A DNA stretch of 64,000 nt. Source: Tachypleus tridentatus. Its lineage: Eukaryota > Arthropoda > Merostomata > Xiphosura > Limulidae. The translations under genes were made by a program, and so were the position numbers. Shown piece after piece: positions 44,891 to 57,400 of the stretch. The stretch is from NCBI RefSeq assembly GCF_004210375.1, contig NC_134834.1:90276170-90340169 (forward strand), given 5' to 3'. The notes beneath the pieces are model-generated. The model worked only from the letters and a program-made list of their open reading frames with translations. It made no database searches and was not told where the DNA came from. How positions within the stretch are numbered: the stretch's first letter is position 1; every line of letters starts with the position of its first letter.

Positions 44891-47371
44891 GGTATAAATT
44901 AAAATTATTCAGTTTTAGTTTAATTCATGAATTGCATGAGTGATAAAATATAAGTTATTGTTTTATAAAAATAAAGACAACATCATATCTCGGTGTTAAG
45001 TGAGACTTGTCAAACATGATGTGATATGGTTTTGTACAACTGTTTGTACAAGTCTCGTGTCTTTATTTTTACACCAAAGGTATTCTAACTTTGATTTAGC
45101 TTTAGAAATAAACAAGTTTATAACATTAAACTCAGTTTTTTATTTAATTGGACGCTTAATATTTCGTTTTTCAGGAGCTTTCCACTTTAAACACAAACTG
45201 CAGCTACAGATGCAGTAAATCAGACATTTTCCAAATGTGTCAATAACGTTGATTTGATCCGTACGAGCGACAAACTCCGGATGCAACTAAAGATATTCAA
45301 ATGAGTATTACAGATGTAAGGGAAAACAAAAACAGGAATGTTTTATAATTCTATGTTTGTATTTGTATATTTAGGGTAAATCTGCATTCAGCTACATGTT
45401 ATGTCCACCATGGAAAATGGAACTCCTGATTTGTAAGTCCGTAAACTTATCATTGACCCAAAGGAAGACACGTTTTATAAACATAAAAATCATTAAGCTA
45501 AATATAGTTTACATCTACAAGCGCAAGTATCTCTTAAATATCTTAAACAAGACAACAAACAATTTGATGTATGCAAATTTTTTGTGGTCAGAGAAGAAAT
45601 ATTTGAACACCTAATAGACAAAAAATACATTTAGAAACCCCCAAAATAACTTAGACTAAATAAAAATACATTATTTATTAACTTAACAAAGCAAGTACCC
45701 CCCCCCCTTCAAGGAACCTTTAGACGAATATATAATTCTATAATTACTTTATTTCAGAATTACTAGTTTTATCATACTCTGGATTTACTACTAAGACCAA
45801 TAGTCTGAAAACAGTGAAAACCTGTCTTGAATACATAATTTTAACAACGTTACTAAACTACGTTCTGGCACAATTGAAAAACATGCATAACGTGTTTTCA
45901 CGGATCAAGAAGAAACGAGAAACATAACAAAACTCTGTACAATCAACGTTGTAACTCTCTACTCGTCTACATGGAAAGAATAACTCAAAATATCAGTTCG
46001 TTATCCTGTAGTGTGATAAAACCAACTGTTTTAGAATAGTGTATTTGCCATTTAAAGATGGCCATCTTGCTTTAAGTGTTACTTACCAACTTCTGTCATT
46101 TTAAGTGCATTGGAGGAAACAGAAGAACCCAACATAGAAAGATAGGAAACACCTTGATTATCTTGACAACATGAGAGAAACACCGTTACAGATCAAGTTT
46201 AGGTTAACCATAACCAAGTAGCTCCTGGCATGGATGCACAATTTTTTGAACAAATCTTTACAATAGTCACCAAATATGCCAGTAACAAATTGAAAAAGCT
46301 CAACGTTTTCTTTATAAGTTAGATAAAACTAAAAGTTTCACTTAACCATCTCATCAGAAATCATTCTGTTATACAGAAAAGGATATGCTAATCTCACTAT
46401 ATTTCAGTTGATAACTGTACTTATAATAAATACACTGTATATCATGATGCACGGTAGTGGTCCAAACAACATTCAGAATACACTATATGTTATTAACTGG
46501 ACTGATAGTTTAGTGATTTTCTATTTTTTGTAGCTCAAACTGTGGTACTTCAAACTATCAGATTCTTTCTGTGGATCTGCTATACTGGATCCTTACTGCA
46601 CTTACCAAATTTCAAGAGAATCCATTAAGAAATACACAAGATGTAAAATCACCAATTTTAATTGAATTTCTTTCTTTATTTGATATAAAAACATGAATAT
46701 AGCTTTCATGAATATTTTAAAATCAAATTTCGTATACTGATAGATCTTTGTAAACTACAATTATTTGTCAAATTTGATACAATTATTTGTCAAATTTGAT
46801 ACAATTATAAGCCACATATGCAAAGTTATTCAGCAAAAACCGCTCAATTTTGACCAAAATTTCTGCGTACGCCTAAGCGACAGATCACGTAAGGTATTTG
46901 TCTAAAACGAAGTTTCATCTAAGGGGAAAAATGGTTCACTTTTAGTTTTTTCTTATCATGATTAAAGATGGATCAATTGAAGCAGTATAACTATAGGGTT
47001 AAAACAGGTGCAAATACATAAATAATGGTAAGGCCAAGTAAACTAGATTAACACTTTCTAGATTAAGCTTTCAAAAGAATCATACGGATGAACGGTTATC
47101 ATTCATTGCCAAAGTTTAAGCACAAATTTGATAATTTTTTTATGAAATTCACCTTATTAAAGAGAGTTTAACGCCACCTGATATTCACTTGAGCAATTAG
47201 CATAAGTAGTGATGCTTGATACGGCTATACAGAGTGTATGCAAGTGATGACAAGAAACTGTTAATCTAGTTTTTATGACATTACTATACAGAAAGTTATT
47301 AGCACTGTTATGGAGAGGAAAGAAAACTACCGTCATATATTTTGTATAGGTCTGTTCTGAATAGTATGGTT
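44891..47371. other. Intergenic, 2.5 kb without a gene
   Basis: AT-rich throughout. Holds a C run (45699-45707), a weak SINE B/C-like stretch at about 45375-45465 (CTACATGTTATGTCCACC, CCTGATTTGTAAGTCCG), and a 21-bp direct duplication of ATTATTTGTCAAATTTGATAC at 46760-46801. No coding or RNA gene recognised. Confidence 0.35.
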
Positions 47372-47601
47372 ACATTTGTTTGTTTGTTTTTGAATTTCGC
47401 GCAAAGCTACTCGAGGGCTATCTGTGCTAGCCGTCCCTAATTTAGCAGTGTAAGACTAGAGGGAATGCAGCTAGTCATCACCACCCACCGCCAACGCTTG
47501 GGCTACTCTTTTACCAACGAATAGTGGGATTGAACGTAACATTATAACGCCCCCACGGCTGAAAGGGCGAGCATGTTTAGCGCGACGGGGATGCGAACCC
47601 G
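47372..47601 (-). mobile_element. SINE family A, 5' truncated, with target duplication
   Basis: Near-consensus tail and body, ending inside the B box (GGGATGCGAACCC) so the A box is missing. Flanked by AGTATGGTT at 47363-47371 and 47602-47610. Truncation at the head with intact duplications means incomplete reverse transcription at insertion. Confidence 0.93.
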
Positions 47602-47696
47602 AGTATGGTTGCAATTCTAAACCTAATGTTGATTACTACTGACTGTCGCTTTCTTATTTGCGGTGGTTTATTAGACTAAAATTCATGACAAATAAT

Positions 47697-48052
47697 CAAA
47701 AACACCATAGGTACGAGAATAAAAAAAAAGATGTCGCCAGAGAAGGATTAAATGTTCAACTTAAAGAATGAAATCAAAACTGGCGGATAAACTGGTAGCT
47801 ACACTTATAACACTCACAATAATTATTCAACAAATATTCATTCATTAGTTAGCCAGGCCGCGTATTTTACTTTACCCACCATCATGCCCAAAGTTGAATA
47901 AAAAAATGCTGCCTGGCTAACTAGTGAATGAGTGTTTGCTGTAGAAGTTTAATTAATGCTATAAGTGTAGTTACCAGTTTGTCCGCCAGTTTTGATTTCA
48001 TTCTTTAAGTCGCACGCTCAATCCTTTTTTACGTCTAAGGTGTTTTGGGTTA
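47697..48052. mobile_element. Palindromic foldback element / MITE
   Basis: Inverted repeat: the left arm from AAAAACACCATAGG (47699) through TAAAGAATGAAATCAAAACT and GGCGGATAAACTGGTAGCTA to TTAGTTAGCCAGGC, and the right arm from GCCTGGCTAACTAGTGAATG through AGTTACCAGTTTGTCCGCCA and GTTTTGATTTCATTCTTTAA to CTAAGGTGTTTTG (48048). Arms of about 140 bp with scattered mismatches and small indels, loop about 60 bp. No coding content; a non-autonomous DNA element is the likely identity. Confidence 0.85.
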
Positions 48053-48357
48053 GGTTAGCATTAGGTCGTTGAGGGTTAATGGATACATAATATTTGTATT
48101 AGCGTTTCAATTTGATAACATACTTAACATGTCACTTTGCTCAGCAAAACGAGTCTAATAAAAATCCTGCTACTTTATTGATCTTATGTTTGATTAGTTC
48201 CAGTAATAAAATAATTACGTAGGTGAGGAAATAACAAAATACAAAGTAGTGTTGAAAACTCACCAAATGAAAGTACGTTTATTAATAAAGCGCGAAAAGG
48301 ATGTTTCAGGCAACAGTGACAATGAAACCACTACTTCATATTCTATGGGTCTCGTGC
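48053..48357. other. Intergenic, no gene seen
   Basis: AT-rich spacer between the foldback element and a SINE C remnant. Confidence 0.4.
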
Positions 48358-48430
48358 TTGTTTGTTACTTGTTAAGCACAAAGCTGTACACAGGTATCGA
48401 AACTTGATGAGTTACTGCAAACTCGCAAAC
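48358..48430 (-). mobile_element. SINE family C remnant
   Basis: TTGTTAAGCACAAAGCTGTA, GGTATCGAAACTTG and CTCGCAAACTTAGC are left of a family C copy. Confidence 0.5.
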
Positions 48431-48493
48431 TTAGCAATTTTTGTCACAATTTAATGTGTTGGTAGATCTAAAACGTTTTTTCTTAAATATTGC

Positions 48494-48541
48494 TACGCAG
48501 ATAGCCCTCGTGTAGTTTTGCGCGAAATTTAAAACAAACCA
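48494..48541 (+). mobile_element. SINE A tail fragment
   Basis: CGCAGATAGCCCTCGTGTAG followed by TTTTGCGCGAAATTT: only the last 45 bp of the SINE. Confidence 0.8.
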
Positions 48542-48646
48542 AACAAATGTTGCTAATATAGTTTTTCTAACTTCTTGTAGGATCCTGAAATAGATGATCG
48601 TATCTGATGGTATTGTTCGGTCTTGTTAAATTATCTGTTAACATTT

Positions 48647-48703
48647 TTTGTTTGTTTATTTTTTTAATTTCGTACAAAGCTACTCGAGGGCTATCTGTGC
48701 TAC
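48647..48703 (-). mobile_element. SINE A tail fragment
   Basis: TTTCGTACAAAGCTACTCGA GGGCTATCTGTGCTA: tail only, opposite orientation to the fragment 105 bp away. Confidence 0.85.
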
Positions 48704-49448
48704 ATTAACAATAATAAAAGTGAAAACCCTGCACTGGCTGAACTTGTAAGTCATATTATGTAGAGAGAAAACAACTGTTATTTTGGCTCAACCAATCATA
48801 TGGCGGCTAAAAATACCAGAAAATCAATAGAAATAATGAAACATGCTAAACATAATTGCAATGTCTTAAATAAAGATGAAGGGTTGTTAATTCAAAGAGT
48901 ATGCAGATGGCGCAATCTCCGTAAAGTTCAATATGTAAGTTAAGTAGTAGCAATGAGTCACATGGATAACGGGTTCGGTATACATGGTTTGCAGAAATTT
49001 TGATTTCACATTCCTGAGGATGATGTGACTAAACTTCGGAACACGTAGAGTATAACACGTAGAGTATTTGTATCGATACCTTTGATGAATAAAGCTTCTA
49101 CAATGAGCACTCAGAAACGTCAATTGTTTGAGGTTTTCAATCATTTTAAAATTATAAAATCAACTCGGTACGACCAACGAGCCAGAATAATTTAGTCTAG
49201 TGACAGTTTACCTAATATTTAATCTAAAACAATGGGATTTAGCTATCCTTTTTTGTTGTTAAAATATGTAAGTTTTTTGTGACAGAAGGTGAAAACATCA
49301 CTTTAAGAAAGCTACTTGCATCACGTTTACGTTTCACAGCTACTTATTAAAATACCGTTATTCGTGACATTAATTAAAGTTACATAACTCGGTCTAAACA
49401 CCTAATATTCACACATTTGTTTTTCATATTACTAGAGTTCTTCTAATA
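48704..49448. other. Intergenic; possible retroelement 3' remnant
   Basis: At 48990-49110 the phrases CCTGAGGATGATGTGAC and CTTCGGAACACGTAGAG, then GATGAATAAAGCTTCTAC, resemble the 3' ends of Penelope-like elements (a pattern of the kind GAAGATGA...CGAAACG...). Weak evidence. Nothing else seen. Confidence 0.25.
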
Positions 49449-49557
49449 TTTGTTTGAAGTTAAGCACAAAGCTACATACGGGCTATCTGTGCTCTGCCCA
49501 CCACCCGATTTTTAGCGTTATACGTTCGCAGACATACCGCTGTGCCACTGGGGTGAA
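49449..49557 (-). mobile_element. SINE family C
   Basis: GAAGTTAAGCACAAAGCTAC, CTATCTGTGCTCTGCCCACC, GATTTTTAGCGTTATA and GCAGACATACCGCTGTGCCA; lacks about 12 bp of the B-box region. Confidence 0.8.
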
Positions 49558-49576
49558 AGGTGTTTTTTTCTAAATG

Positions 49577-49835
49577 GTTTGTTTGCAAAGCTACACGAGC
49601 GCAATCTGCGCTAGCCGTTCCTAATTTAGTAGTTTGAGACTAAAAGGAAGACAGCTAGTCATCACCACCCGTCGCCAACTCTCGGGCTACTCTTTTACCA
49701 ACGAATAGTGGAATTGACTGAAACATTATAATATACCCACGGCTGAAATGGCAAACATGTTTGGTGCGGTGGAGATTTGAACCCACGACTCTCGGATTAC
49801 GAGTCGAACGCCTTAACCCACGTGACCATGCTAGG
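49577..49835 (-). mobile_element. SINE family A, near full length
   Basis: GCAAAGCTACACGAGCGCAA, TCTCGGGCTACTCTTTTACC, GAGATTTGAACCCACG and CGTGACCATGCTAGGC. Moderately diverged, tail shortened. Confidence 0.92.
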
Positions 49836-50851
49836 CTTGTCATTTGGAAACGTTTGCTATGACAAAATTACAAGATCGGACACTCGTGCGTAACAATGGT
49901 CATTAGAAGGAAAATGGTGGAAGAACTATTTCAAATGGTACAATAAGACCTGAAGTACAGTTTTATAAAGTACCATTCATTTCATTTAGTTTTTAAGGAT
50001 TATATAAAAATCACTTTATAGAATGTTCAATTGTTAGTTTACGTGAGGGGAATTTCATGGCAAAACGTAGTTGCCAAAACACCCGTTCTAGCAAGTTGTA
50101 GTTGAGCTAAAAGTAGCAAAATATCTTGTTTTTGTTTAAAAGGATTAACATGCTGACATGTCTAGACATGTAGAAACTTAATTAATTTAAAATCCAATAA
50201 ACACAAATAGTTTCGAAACACTAGAAAAATAAATTTTGAAGCTTAACGAATTTTTTTTTTTTTTTTTTCATTTCAGCCAGGTCAGTGTTAGAAAATGTCA
50301 CCCAGTGAATTTTGTGTATCTCTAGAATGTGCGAGACAGTTTGATGTCCTCCTACCTTTGTATCCTTTTATAGCTAATATGTGCTTGAAAGTAATTAAAG
50401 ACGGAATATTAAAATCAGCAACGAAAATTAAATATAAGAACTAGTATTATAATAGTATATCTCTGAAATACGAAGACAAATTTATTTTGTTTACACCAAT
50501 TTAGCGTTAATGGAGTCAACCGAAACAAAATGGCTGCCGATTACGTTTCGTCTAAAGATGGTATTATTGTTTACAAACGATTGTTACAAATACAAATAAG
50601 ACGATTATACAAAATCATTTTAATGTTTTGACCAGTACATTCTTGTAGATTATGATTATGTTCGAATGTTTGACTTGTTATTTTATTATTTCTAAAAAAA
50701 AAAAAAAAAGTAATATTAGAAATCCAGAGTGACCTCTATGAACTATCAAAGATACCTTAGTTTGAATTAAAATAAATTCGTGCGTTATAGAATACCTAAC
50801 AAAAATTGAATTATCATAGACATGAAAACACATTTTTAAGAGTACAAATTC
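49836..50851. other. Intergenic; one acceptor-like site
   Basis: T18 followed by CATTTCAG at 50251-50277 looks like a splice acceptor, followed by a 49-codon frame from ATG 50297 (MSPSEFCVSLECARQFDVLL) that I do not recognise. Otherwise AT-rich. Confidence 0.2.
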
Positions 50852-50862
50852 ATTTCTTATGT

Positions 50863-51087
50863 GGCCTGGCATGGCCAGGTGGGTTAAGGCGTTCGACTCG
50901 TAACCTGAGGGTGGCGGGTTAGATTCCCCGTCACACCAAACAAGCTCGCCCTTTCAGCCGTGGGGGTGTTATAATGTGACGGTGAAAGAGTAGCCCAAGA
51001 GTTGGCTCTAGTCTTACACTGCTAAATTAGGTACGGCTAGCGCAGATAGCTCTAGAGTAGCTTTGCGCAAAATTAAAAAAACAAACA
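50863..51087 (+). mobile_element. SINE family A with internal deletions and target duplication
   Basis: Head GGCCTGGCATGGCCAGGTGG and B box GGGTTAGATTCCCC; lacks the CCACTATTCGTTGG segment and the GGTGGTGATGACTAG segment. Flanked by ATTTCTTATGT (50852-50862) and ATTTCTTACGT (51088-51098). Confidence 0.93.
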
Positions 51088-51098
51088 ATTTCTTACGT

Positions 51099-51123
51099 AG
51101 TCACATGCTGAGTCAGTAATAAG

Positions 51124-51156
<33 letters not shown>

Positions 51157-51662
51157 TGGGCTTGGAGAAATCAGCCAGTAAGGCTAAAATCCTGGACTAA
51201 TTTCCTTTTGGCGGACAGAGTGTAAATTGTCCATTGTGTTGCGTTATGCAAGAAGTAACAACGCAGACCATTTACGTGTTTTATGACTCTAAACTGTTTT
51301 ACCTAATTATGCTCAAACATGTGTTTTTTTACCTTTATCCCCGTAATTTCAAGTACCTTTAAACGTTTATTGTTTACTTATTTTACATACCTTAAGTACT
51401 GTATGAATTTCGTTTTTCAATTAAAAATTAGTCCAAACACTAAAACTGTGGATTTAATTTTATTGTAAATGAATAGAAAATTCCGGCGTTTTTATAATTG
51501 TTTCTTCAGTAGCAAATTAATTACTTTAGCAATTGTACAATAAAAAGTCAAAATATTCAAATAAAATCAGAACTTATGTCAAATTTTTTTATATCTTGTG
51601 GTTATGTACTGAAACGACTGTTTATAACCATCTTATTTTGCATATGCAGTTTTATTTATTGT
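51099..51662. other. Intergenic, no gene seen
   Basis: AT-rich. Ends at the left target duplicate of the following SINE B. Confidence 0.4.
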
Positions 51663-51674
51663 ACACAACATCAC

Positions 51675-51787
51675 GCCCCCCGCTAGTACAGCGGTATGTC
51701 TCCGGATTTACAACGCTAAAATCAGGGGTTCGATTTCCCTCGGTGGGCTGAGCAGATAGCCCTTTGTGGCTTTGCTATAAAAAACAC
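51675..51787 (+). mobile_element. SINE family B, young copy with target duplication
   Basis: 113 bp: CGCTAGTACAGCGGTATGTC (A box), GATTTACAACGCTAAAATCA, GGGGTTCGATTTCCCT (B box), TGAGCAGATAGCCC, GTGGCTTTGCTATAAAAAAC. Flanked by ACACAACATCAC at 51663-51674 and 51788-51799, exact 12 bp. Shows that the mobile unit is only the tRNA plus a 40-bp tail. Confidence 0.95.
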
Positions 51788-51799
51788 ACACAACATCAC

Positions 51800-52980
51800 A
51801 CTTTCCCATCATTTAGTAACCCCATTAACGTAAAACTGAGGTTAATATTTCTTTCAATGAGGTATTAATTGTGTATTACCTGTAACAGTAATTTTCAATC
51901 ACTAATTTCGTATTTTGCCAGTTCACGTTTACAGCGAGACTTAACATTGTACTGGTACTGTATTAAATGGAATTTGCGTCTTTTAGGGGTCTTTTATAAG
52001 AGGAAGTAACATAAAATTCTTTATTACATAATAACTGCCACTTAAGAGTACCTACCCTTTTCAGAAACTTGGCCCGAAACGGAATTCATATCAAGTTTTA
52101 GCAACTATTACAGGTATATCTTTTACTTGATAAGTAATAATATATATATATATAAGTTGGAGCCAGTTTCAGGTTCCGCTGAATTGTTTTCTATTAGTTG
52201 TATTCTTTCCCTCAAATGGCTTACTAAGTAAGTTTGAAATGCTCATACCGTTAAAATCTGGGTTTAAGTACTCACAGTGGCTGCAACACAAATAACAAAT
52301 AAATGTTAGTAGTATACATTTTTTATATATTTAAATATAAACACATAAATACTGAGATTAATATTCAGATGTTTCTTAGCTGCTTGCCTTTAATTTTTAC
52401 TGTTTAGTATGCCATAAAAAAAATAATATGAAACTTTGACTTATAATACCTGAGAACAATGTGCTCTATGTGGAGAACTTCCTGCCTCCTCTGCCTTTAG
52501 TCTAACTAAGCCTGTATATGTCACTGCTCATACCAAGAGCGAAGAATTGTTCCAAACATCAAGCTTTTCTTGGGGATATCAGGCAGCGCCCTCTATGAAC
52601 AATATTACAATAAACTCTCTTTTCGTTTCAGTAAACAACGTTGTTTTTTTTTGTACAAGCATTTTATAAAGGAGGTTCTAATGCTTTTTAATGAATATTT
52701 AATAAATATAACTTTTATATCTACTGATGCTAATATAAAAGCCATGATGCTACAACAGCCTGTTTATGACAGATTGATACAAAGTTCGGCAGAATACAAG
52801 ATCGTGTGTTTTTAAACTTATTTATTAAACAAATTATTCCATGTCATTTATATAAATGCGCATAAAACTGTCGAACTACGTTGATATATTGTAGAGACAT
52901 GTACCTCTAATGTCTGGACATAAATGTATAAATAATATATGATAAACAAATATTATTTTAAAAGTAGATTCACTGCGTAA
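51800..52980. other. Intergenic, no gene seen
   Basis: AT-rich; (TA)n at 52138-52152; an 81-codon frame at 52570-52815 with no recognisable features. A weak SINE C-like phrase lies at about 52240-52290. Confidence 0.35.
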
Positions 52981-53100
52981 TTTATTTGTTGTTAAGAGTA
53001 AAGCCGCATAATAGGCTCTCTGTGCACTGCAGTCTACGGGCATCGAAACCATAATATTAGCATTTATAAGCCTGTAGACCTACCATTTAGCTAATGGAGT
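52981..53100 (-). mobile_element. SINE family C, old copy
   Basis: TTGTTGTTAAGAGTAAAGCC, GGCTCTCTGTGCACTGCAGT, GGCATCGAAACC and TAGACCTACCATTTAGCTAA follow the family layout with many changes. Confidence 0.6.
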
Positions 53101-54059
53101 GCAAGTTTTTTGGCAAAATGTTCAGCACTTAAATGAATTACCAAGTTATCTAGAAATTATAAGCGATTAATCAGAATAAATGTACAATTTCAAAATATAT
53201 TAATAACTTATTTAATAATCAAAGCACATCTTACACTAAAATGGTGTTGGTTTTTGAAAACCAGTAAAGTGTTAAACACTAACGTTTCTGCATCAAGAAA
53301 CTTCTCAAAGAATTTGTTTATAATGCTGTAATTCGTACAAGCTGTACTAAATGCTTCACTGACAGTAGTTACCGTTGTAATAAATGTGTTAAGAGGGGCG
53401 ACTATTGTTTTGAGCTCTATCTTTATTAAAAATTTGTACTCTTAAGCAAAAACCTAGAAAATAGTTTATTTATATTGCGTTCACCACAGTGATTAAACCC
53501 CGAATTTTAGCATCATGAACCCTAACTGCTGGCTTTAAACCATCAGACAGAAATTAAAAATATATTGATCAAATTTTGTTCAAAGTAAACGTTTTTCTTA
53601 TTTTAAACTGATATTTATAATATAGGTTGTTTTACCACGGCATACTTAACCACTGGGCTGCGATCAACCCTATGGTATTTAAAACGTCTTTGCACCAGGT
53701 AATTACTTACACGACTTTAATCGCTCGTCTGCATAAAACATGTTCTCAACCCAAACCAGCCGTTTTTATATATATATTTAAATAGCATGGTTTGTCTTCA
53801 TCTTTTAACTAAAATAATATATGAATTTTCTTAGTTAAACTAATCTACAGCTTGTTCGTAAATATAAATTTTCCAGTAATATTCTGTTAATTTGTAAATT
53901 GTTCGTTCTGGTGAATTAAATGTTGAATCACCTTAGACTGAAGTAAAAGAAAAACTATACAATAAGGGCGATCGAATGTTTCATTTCCCTTTGAATATTA
54001 TTAGGTACAGTTGTCCTTCTTCTTTATAACAGTTACTACTAAGCCTTACGTTCTATACA
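53101..54059. other. Intergenic; shared 40-bp dispersed motif
   Basis: TTCTCAACCCAAACCAGCCG followed by TTTTTATATATATATTT at 53743-53780 matches TTCTCAACCCAAACGAGCCG TTTTTACATATATATTT at 28119-28155. Its source element is unknown to me. A weak SINE C remnant lies at about 53475-53550. No gene seen. Confidence 0.4.
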
Positions 54060-54190
54060 TTTGCGACAGATGTGAAATATATATCTCAAGACGACTGGTA
54101 TGGTTATTAAAACTTTTATTAAAATAAAGTAGAGAACAACGTTTCGACCTTTCTAGATCATCTTCAACAGTCTTGAGATACATTTTTACT
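54060..54190 (-). mobile_element. Candidate Penelope-like retroelement 3' end
   Basis: On the minus strand: CTCAAGACTGTTGAAGATGA, TCTAGAAAGGTCGAAACGTT, GTTCTCTACTTTATTTT, AATAAAAGTTTTAATAACCA, with TCAAGACGACTGGT. This GAAGATGA...GGTCGAAACGTTGTTC arrangement recurs at the 3' ends of Penelope-like elements in invertebrates. No RT is present, so only the tail is left. Confidence 0.45.
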
Positions 54191-54343
54191 TCAAGTACGT
54201 TTCTCGTCATCACGAGAAGTAAAATATAATTGTTGTGGAAGCAAGAATGAAAATCAAACACAATTTCATAAGTACAGTTGTGTTATAATAACATATTCCT
54301 ATTATTTATTCAAAATGTAAGCACGGCTTATCACTGCAAAACG

Positions 54344-54369
54344 CCCCCCCCCCCCCCCCCCCCCCCCCC
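54344..54369. repeat. Poly(C) run
   Basis: About 26 consecutive C on the plus strand, directly before a SINE C remnant. Runs of this kind are often mis-sized in assemblies. Confidence 0.9.
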
Positions 54370-54450
54370 TAATCAACCCAGTAATACAGTGGTATATCTG
54401 CAATGGGCAGAACACTTATTATACTTTGTGTAGCTTTGTTCTTTAAAACA
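54370..54450 (+). mobile_element. SINE family C, internally deleted
   Basis: CCCAGTAATACAGTGGTATA (A-box end), TGGGCAGAACACTTATT and TTTGTGTAGCTTTGTTCTTT (tail). The middle is missing. Confidence 0.55.
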
Positions 54451-57400
54451 AACATACTTTAATTGCAAAACGTCAGTAAGTGATTGAAACATATAAAAGT
54501 TCAATATTATTTTGATTTAAAGCCAGTTGGAATTGGTAACTTAGAAAATTTCGAAGTGATAAACTGTGAAGTTAGTACGAACTGACAGTTAATTTTGTAC
54601 CATAAATAAAATCATTAATTATGACAACGACAGGGAACTATTGAATAATTATATGAGTTTGAGTACTCTCATAATTCCTACTCTAATAATTTCTTCAAGT
54701 GCGTAAAAATGGTTTTCAACTGATCTTTTCCAGGAAATGTTACCTGATTTATCGAAAATAATGCTCTGAAATTCAAGCCGGCCGTTCTTATTAGTGGACA
54801 AAAGTACCAATAAAATATGTCGGTGAAACACACTCGTGTCAATAAAGCTCTTGGCGATTTATGTTATCGTAAGCGTTAACATGGTACGGTCACATCGTGG
54901 ATACAGCGATTGTATTGATACGACAATGTTCTTTACATTGTATAGTGATAATGCTAACAGTTAGTGTTTCTGTTGGCCACAACTAGCGACAGAATGTTCT
55001 TATCACAGCTTACGTGTTATTTTTTGATACTTATTTTTTCACGTAATAGGTCTTCGATTTAAGCCTATAAGTCCATAGATTTTTTTATGTGTAGGGAGGA
55101 AACAAAACAGAGTAAGCCAACAGACTAAAAAATAGTGTTACGTGTGGTTAAACGCAAACACAAATTTACAATTTTAATAGAAAATACTATAAATATTTGT
55201 TTTAATTACGATGTTAAATTTACATCATAATAGTGTAATAATTTTCTGAAATGTAAAGGAGGGCAAATGCTCTACCTTGCCCCATTCCTTTGGGCGCTCA
55301 TATATATATAAAAAAAAGACGTCTATAAACTTTGTTAGAAAGTGTTACTTTTACGTTTCCATGTGCCTTGAAAATAAGTTAATTTACGTTTACACATAAA
55401 TTAAAGGAAGATCCTTGGTTTAGCGGTTAGTGTGATCGCTAAACTTTGGATTCGTGTTGTGGGAACAGTGTACAAAAGCAATGTGAAACTTTATTCTTAA
55501 AACAAAGGGACTCAGAATTAGGAGTTGCTATTTTACTTTCATTTGTCTGTATATAAAATACACATACACACATTCATATACGTAGGTGCATGAGATAAAG
55601 TATATGAATGCATGATTCAATCCATTTTATGACAATGCACACAACGTAAAGAAACACGAACGTAAGAGAACCACATAGCCTAAAGTACAAATAATTTAAT
55701 GTTGTTATAGCTACAAACCACACCAGCTTCTTGTATCGAGTTTGTTTTTTGTAGTCTTACAGCAATGAACTTTCCTGCCTTTATGTATTTTCTGACAAAC
55801 AGTTAGTTGACGTTATTCTCAAACTTAGTCACTTTAATGTAAATTAGTTTATATTTATAAAACAAATAAGTAGAAATACGTACCAATACTGAAACTTCTG
55901 AACATACCAAATCAAAGACAAGAGTATCGAATTTTTATGAAAAATGTTCTGATTTATTTGGTTCTTTTCAGCATTTCTTAAATTAATGAATTATAACAAC
56001 AATAATAAGTTTTCAATCTGTAGTCTAAATAAAGGTAACTAAATGCGACGAATAAGAACGTTAAATCTACGAACTTTTCTTTAATGTTTTTCACACAGTA
56101 ATTACACTATACTTTTGTACATACCAATTATTAGTGACTTTGTTGAATGCTTTTTACTTCTAAAAGGAAACCTTACGTAAAAAGACTATCAAACTCATTT
56201 GAGTGTTTTGGTCTTTTTAAATCTCTTAATTAGGTCTTAGAATAGCATTTTTGTTGTTTTTTTTCTTACGAATGCACACAATACGAAAAGCAATTTTTTT
56301 TAAGGCCTGAAGTACGCGTCAGTTAGAAAGCAGTAGAGACTCATTAGTTTTATCTCGAACACCACTTTTTAAGATTATGTAGTGAAAGAGTATAACTGTC
56401 ATAAAGGTAGTCTTAAGTGCGTTCAGCTACGAGATAACCACAAGTGCTCAGCTAGCACCTTATAAGAAGTTTTCCTATAAAGAATTCGAAAGTAATAGAA
56501 CGGTCCTGCTATAAGTTATACTGTCTAAATCTCTGTCTCAAAACGTTTTTCGCTTTGCTAATTTGTTGTCTGACGAAATAACATACTTTTGTAAATGTCA
56601 TGCTGTTGAGTGAATTCATTTGGATTACTTGATAAATATAATGCCAAGTTATGCCCGGGTAACTATAAACATTTATTTATTTATTAATAACGTTTGCTGC
56701 AGGCTACGTTCACTTTTAGGCCTAACTTCCCAAGCAACGTTTCATTAGAAATACATAAACCAACGTACGCCTAACGTCTTTATAAACCTTGCTCGACAAA
56801 TTTCTTCGCTATTGAATTACTCAATAATTCACTGTCTCCGATACTTATATTGTATCTTTATTTCAACATGCTATGCGAGACTTCTAGATTCTTAACTATC
56901 GTGAAATTTCCAGATAGTGAATAGTATCTTACACGTCTACACTGAGGGTACAATGAGAAAACACGACTATTCATATAAAAACGATGATGGCATATATGTC
57001 AAATAAGCTAAGATTTCCTACCATATTAATCAGTGTCAATGAATCATAAAGCATTGCGTATGTTATTGAATAAAATATTATGTTGTTTTTAATTAAAAAA
57101 TAAAACTGTACCAGACGCTAGGTTTCATGGTTGATGAAATGTACAGGTAGTAGAAATATCTATCATGAAACTGTCGTCTACCTTATTCATTTTTTACAGT
57201 TTTCTGTAACTTTATGTTACATATTAGTTCATCTGAGAGTTAATAGTCTTCGCGACTATTTTGCCTTCTCTCTCTCTAGGTTATATATTAAAGCTTAAAA
57301 TTACATTGTATACATCCCTAGTGTAGGGTTGCGTAAAAATCAGAAGAATAAAAATCTGTTATTTATTTATAGATAATAAAATTACAAAAATCACCGGAAA

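Noticed and set aside
55412-55470. tRNA gene candidate
   Set aside because: Has an A-box-like start but no B box and no acceptor pairing.
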